Assembly (NCBI GenBank): GCA_037903355.1 | Contig: JBAJFE010000038.1 | Location: forward strand, 2,666,001 to 2,730,000 | Reading direction: 5' to 3' | From: Trichuris trichiura | Lineage: Eukaryota > Nematoda > Enoplea > Trichinellida > Trichuridae | DNA length: 64,000 bases | Shown here: one piece after another, positions 62,060 to 64,000 of the stretch | How positions within the stretch are numbered: the first letter of the stretch is position 1 | How the letters are laid out: every line of letters starts with the position of its first letter | The notes under the pieces: model-generated | What the model was told of the DNA's origin: nothing | The model's database searches: none | The model's input: the letters and a program-made list of their open reading frames with translations, nothing else | Made by a program: the position numbers and the translations under genes

Positions 62060-62930
62060 TCGAACTTTCAATCTCGGTACGCCACTAAAGTCTTTGCTTT
62101 GCCCTGCTTTGAAGTAAATCAAGAAACGAAGAATACGTTGCCTGACGTACTAAAGAAGTACAGCACCTTTTTCCAGTCGGAATTTGGACACTGCAAGAAA
62201 AACAAAGCCCATGTAGAGCTTAGGCAAGAAACTGTACCTGCGCTGAGAAAACCGTTTCCAGTAGCGTATCCCTTGCGTGAAGCAGTAGAAGAAGACCTGC
62301 AAATATACGTGGATACGGGTGTTCTTACGCTACTTGAGCAGTCTGATTAGGCAGCGCCAGTAGTCATACCTGAGAAACCGAACAGAAAGATCTGTTTAAG
62401 TGCTGATTTTTCGGCAAGTCTGTACACAGCATTAGTAATTAATGCGCACCTGATTCCTTTACCGGCAGATTTGAACCGGACGTTGGAGGGAGGGACGAAA
62501 TATCTCAAATTAGACCTCTCCGACGCTTACCTGCAGTTGGAACTTCACGACGAGTCGTAAACGATTTTAGCAATTAACACACGAAGGTAGTTTCCGTTAC
62601 TATCAACCGCCCTTTGAAATTAGCAGAGCCCCGTTCATTTTCCAACGAACAATGGACAGGGTGCTAGAAGGACTGCTTCAAATAGCTGCCTAGCTAGACA
62701 ATATCATTATTACGGAAGAACGGATGACGAACATATGAAGAATCTAGATGCCGTACCGCACAGGCTGACTGAATACGGTTTCAGGATCAAGAATACGTTT
62801 TAATTTTTGCAGGGAAAAGTGGAATGCCTCTGTCATATTCTGACTCAAAAAGAGATCCGAGCAGACCCAAAAAGAGTGCAGGTCACTGTGAAAATACCTG
62901 CCCCGAGCAATGCGTTGAAACTATGATCTT
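62060..62930 (+). pseudogene. Gypsy-E reverse transcriptase, degenerate
   Basis: The open part reads LPDVLKKYSTFFQSEFG, PFPVAYPLREAVEEDL and VDTGVLTLLEQSD, then a stop where Trp is usual, then AAPVVIPEKPNRKICLSADF, KYLKLDLSDAYLQLEL (motif A) and a stop. Frameshifted pieces give SRAPFIFQRTMDRVLEGLLQ and LDNIIIT (box YLDD changed). An upstream protease stretch (about 61510-61590, QLVMTELEAEAAVRIV) has lost the D-T-G site. Confidence 0.78.
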
Positions 62931-63038
62931 TTCTGGGAATGTTAAATTTCTATTCGCAGTTCATTTTAAACCTAGGAGACCTATGAGCGCCATTCCATTG
63001 ACTGCTGAAGAAAGATATCACATAGAAATGGTCTAGAA

Positions 63039-64000
63039 CAGCGTTTCCCAACCTTTTTGGAGCCAGGACCCCCTTTCGCGACCTTCAACTTGTTGAGGCC
63101 CCCCGTCATTCTCCCCAACGTAGGTCTCCTGCTTCTGTTATCCTCAGGTGCGCCTACTGGTTGTAAAGTCTTCTACGGCTTTTCCCGTTTTTCGTTGTGC
63201 TGTTATCTGTAATTAAACTAAAACAACTGCTCTACCAACGGATGGATGAGCCGTTATTAAGAAAAGGTACAGATATCAACGCACTCAACTTTTAATTTTC
63301 AAAGCTTTCGGAACGCTCTAGTTCCGAAAGCTTTGAACATTAAAAGTTGAGTGCGTTGATATCTGTACCTTTTCTTAATAACGGCTCATCCATCCGTTGG
63401 TAGAGCAGTTGTTTTAGTTTAATTACAGATAACAGCACAACGAAAAACGGGAAAAGCCGTAGAAGACCTTACAACCATGAAAATTCAACCCGTTACAAAA
63501 CACCCAGTTTTCAAGGTGCGCCTACTGTGGTTACGTTGCTGTGAATTTTTACAAGTAGTTCAACACCTGAAACAACCTGCAGAATGTAGAATTGACTTCG
63601 CTGCCTACCGTGTATGCCAAAGAAAAAACAGTTAAGCTGGGCCGTCATTAAAAACCTTATTAACCTGCGTATCTTGTCAGCCGCAAGTAGGACCCCATGG
63701 TTTGCGCTGTGAAGGTTGAGTGTGCGATCAATGGCTGGAAAACTTGCCGATGCGTAGTCAACGCTGAATTTTTTTTCTACACTAGAGCGAAATGGCTGGT
63801 AAGGAAGACGGCTGCCGTATACGGTGAAAGCTCTTTAACGATATTCGAAGCTATTAACGTCTTTAATTCTTTAGTTGGCACTGAAGGCGTTCTTTTCGTA
63901 TTGCTGGACTTAAGCCGGCTAATTGCAGATCAGGGAGCCTTTAGAGTACAAGCGCCACACTTGGTTTCCTCTTCCTCAATTTTTTGGGCTGTTAGCAATG
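63039..64000. mobile_element. hAT-C2, runs off right edge, holding Penelope P7
   Basis: Starts CAGCGTTTCCCAACCTTTTT after GTCTAGAA. Matches hAT-C1 at 45834 on, on both sides of the Penelope insertion. Non-coding as far as seen. Confidence 0.83.
63160..63513. mobile_element. Penelope-like element P7: inverted pair of tails, 14-bp TSD
   Basis: Flanked by AGGTGCGCCTACTG at 63146-63159 and 63514-63527; hAT-C1 (about 45941-45954) is the empty site. P1 subfamily. The arms meet inside the ribozyme-like region near 63318, so neither arm keeps a CTGACGA box. The right arm carries the about 36-bp extension. Confidence 0.93.

Larger units (their letters stand above)
59980..63030 (+). mobile_element. 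Ty3/gypsy retrotransposon E, highly degenerate, plus strand
   Basis: Gag pieces (59980-60230 and 60961-61400), protease remnant (about 61500-61600) and RT (62060-62930), interrupted by hAT-A5 (60377-60787) and a Merlin end (61920-62049). No LTR found. The right side is cut by hAT-C2. Confidence 0.75.

Noticed and set aside
1..64000. tRNA genes, rRNA, CRISPR arrays or bacterial operons
   Set aside because: No cloverleaf-like tRNA, no rRNA-like sequence and no regularly spaced direct-repeat array of CRISPR type was noticed. The MULE arrays are short, degenerate and terminal.

Overview
This is a gene-poor eukaryotic window, about 64 kb, built almost entirely of transposable elements inserted into one another. 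The identification as a nematode is an inference. It rests on repeated TTAGGC/GCCTAA (nematode telomere-type) tracts and on one astacin-type metalloprotease exon of the nematode NAS style. The mix of BEL/Pao, Ty3/gypsy, Penelope, Merlin, hAT, Tigger/pogo, mariner and MULE would fit an enoplean genome such as Trichuris, but the sequence alone does not prove that. No rRNA, tRNA, CRISPR or bacterial-style operon was seen.

Layout, left to right. 1-3380: minus-strand BEL/Pao element running off the left edge. 3383-6440: two minus-strand gypsy pieces in non-collinear order. 6441-14038: hAT elements (families A and B), a Penelope 3' end and a gypsy remnant. 14135-21243: a Tigger copy holding a nearly complete gypsy element with both LTRs, itself holding an autonomous-type Merlin transposon. 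21368-22534: a TA-flanked TIR element holding a hAT. 24026-28540: one mariner split by two Merlin insertions, one of which holds a pogo-like element. 29821-30465: Penelope. 31074-42693: a BEL/Pao element with both LTRs, split by a Tigger that is split by a hAT that is split by an inverted Penelope pair. 42740-46835: hAT elements. 47171-47644: the astacin exon, the only likely host coding sequence. 48534-53820: a hAT carrying a solo LTR and a MULE with its own Penelope insertion. 53830-58730: Merlin, hAT, Penelope and Tigger copies. 59600-64000: Penelope tail, a degenerate gypsy, and a hAT running off the right edge.

The most interesting system is the Penelope-like family set. Five of seven insertions are head-to-head inverted pairs flanked by 13-14 bp target duplications, with one arm longer than the other in each. 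Downstream of the coding ends lies a hammerhead-ribozyme-like fold. Its core is conserved while all three helices covary between four subfamilies. Element boundaries were fixed by reading target-site duplications and terminal repeats directly, so the insertion order can be reconstructed. Almost all coding regions are broken by frameshifts, stops or deletions. The clearest exception is the Penelope RT-endonuclease frame at 33128-34870. Family names are from motif recognition, not from database searches.
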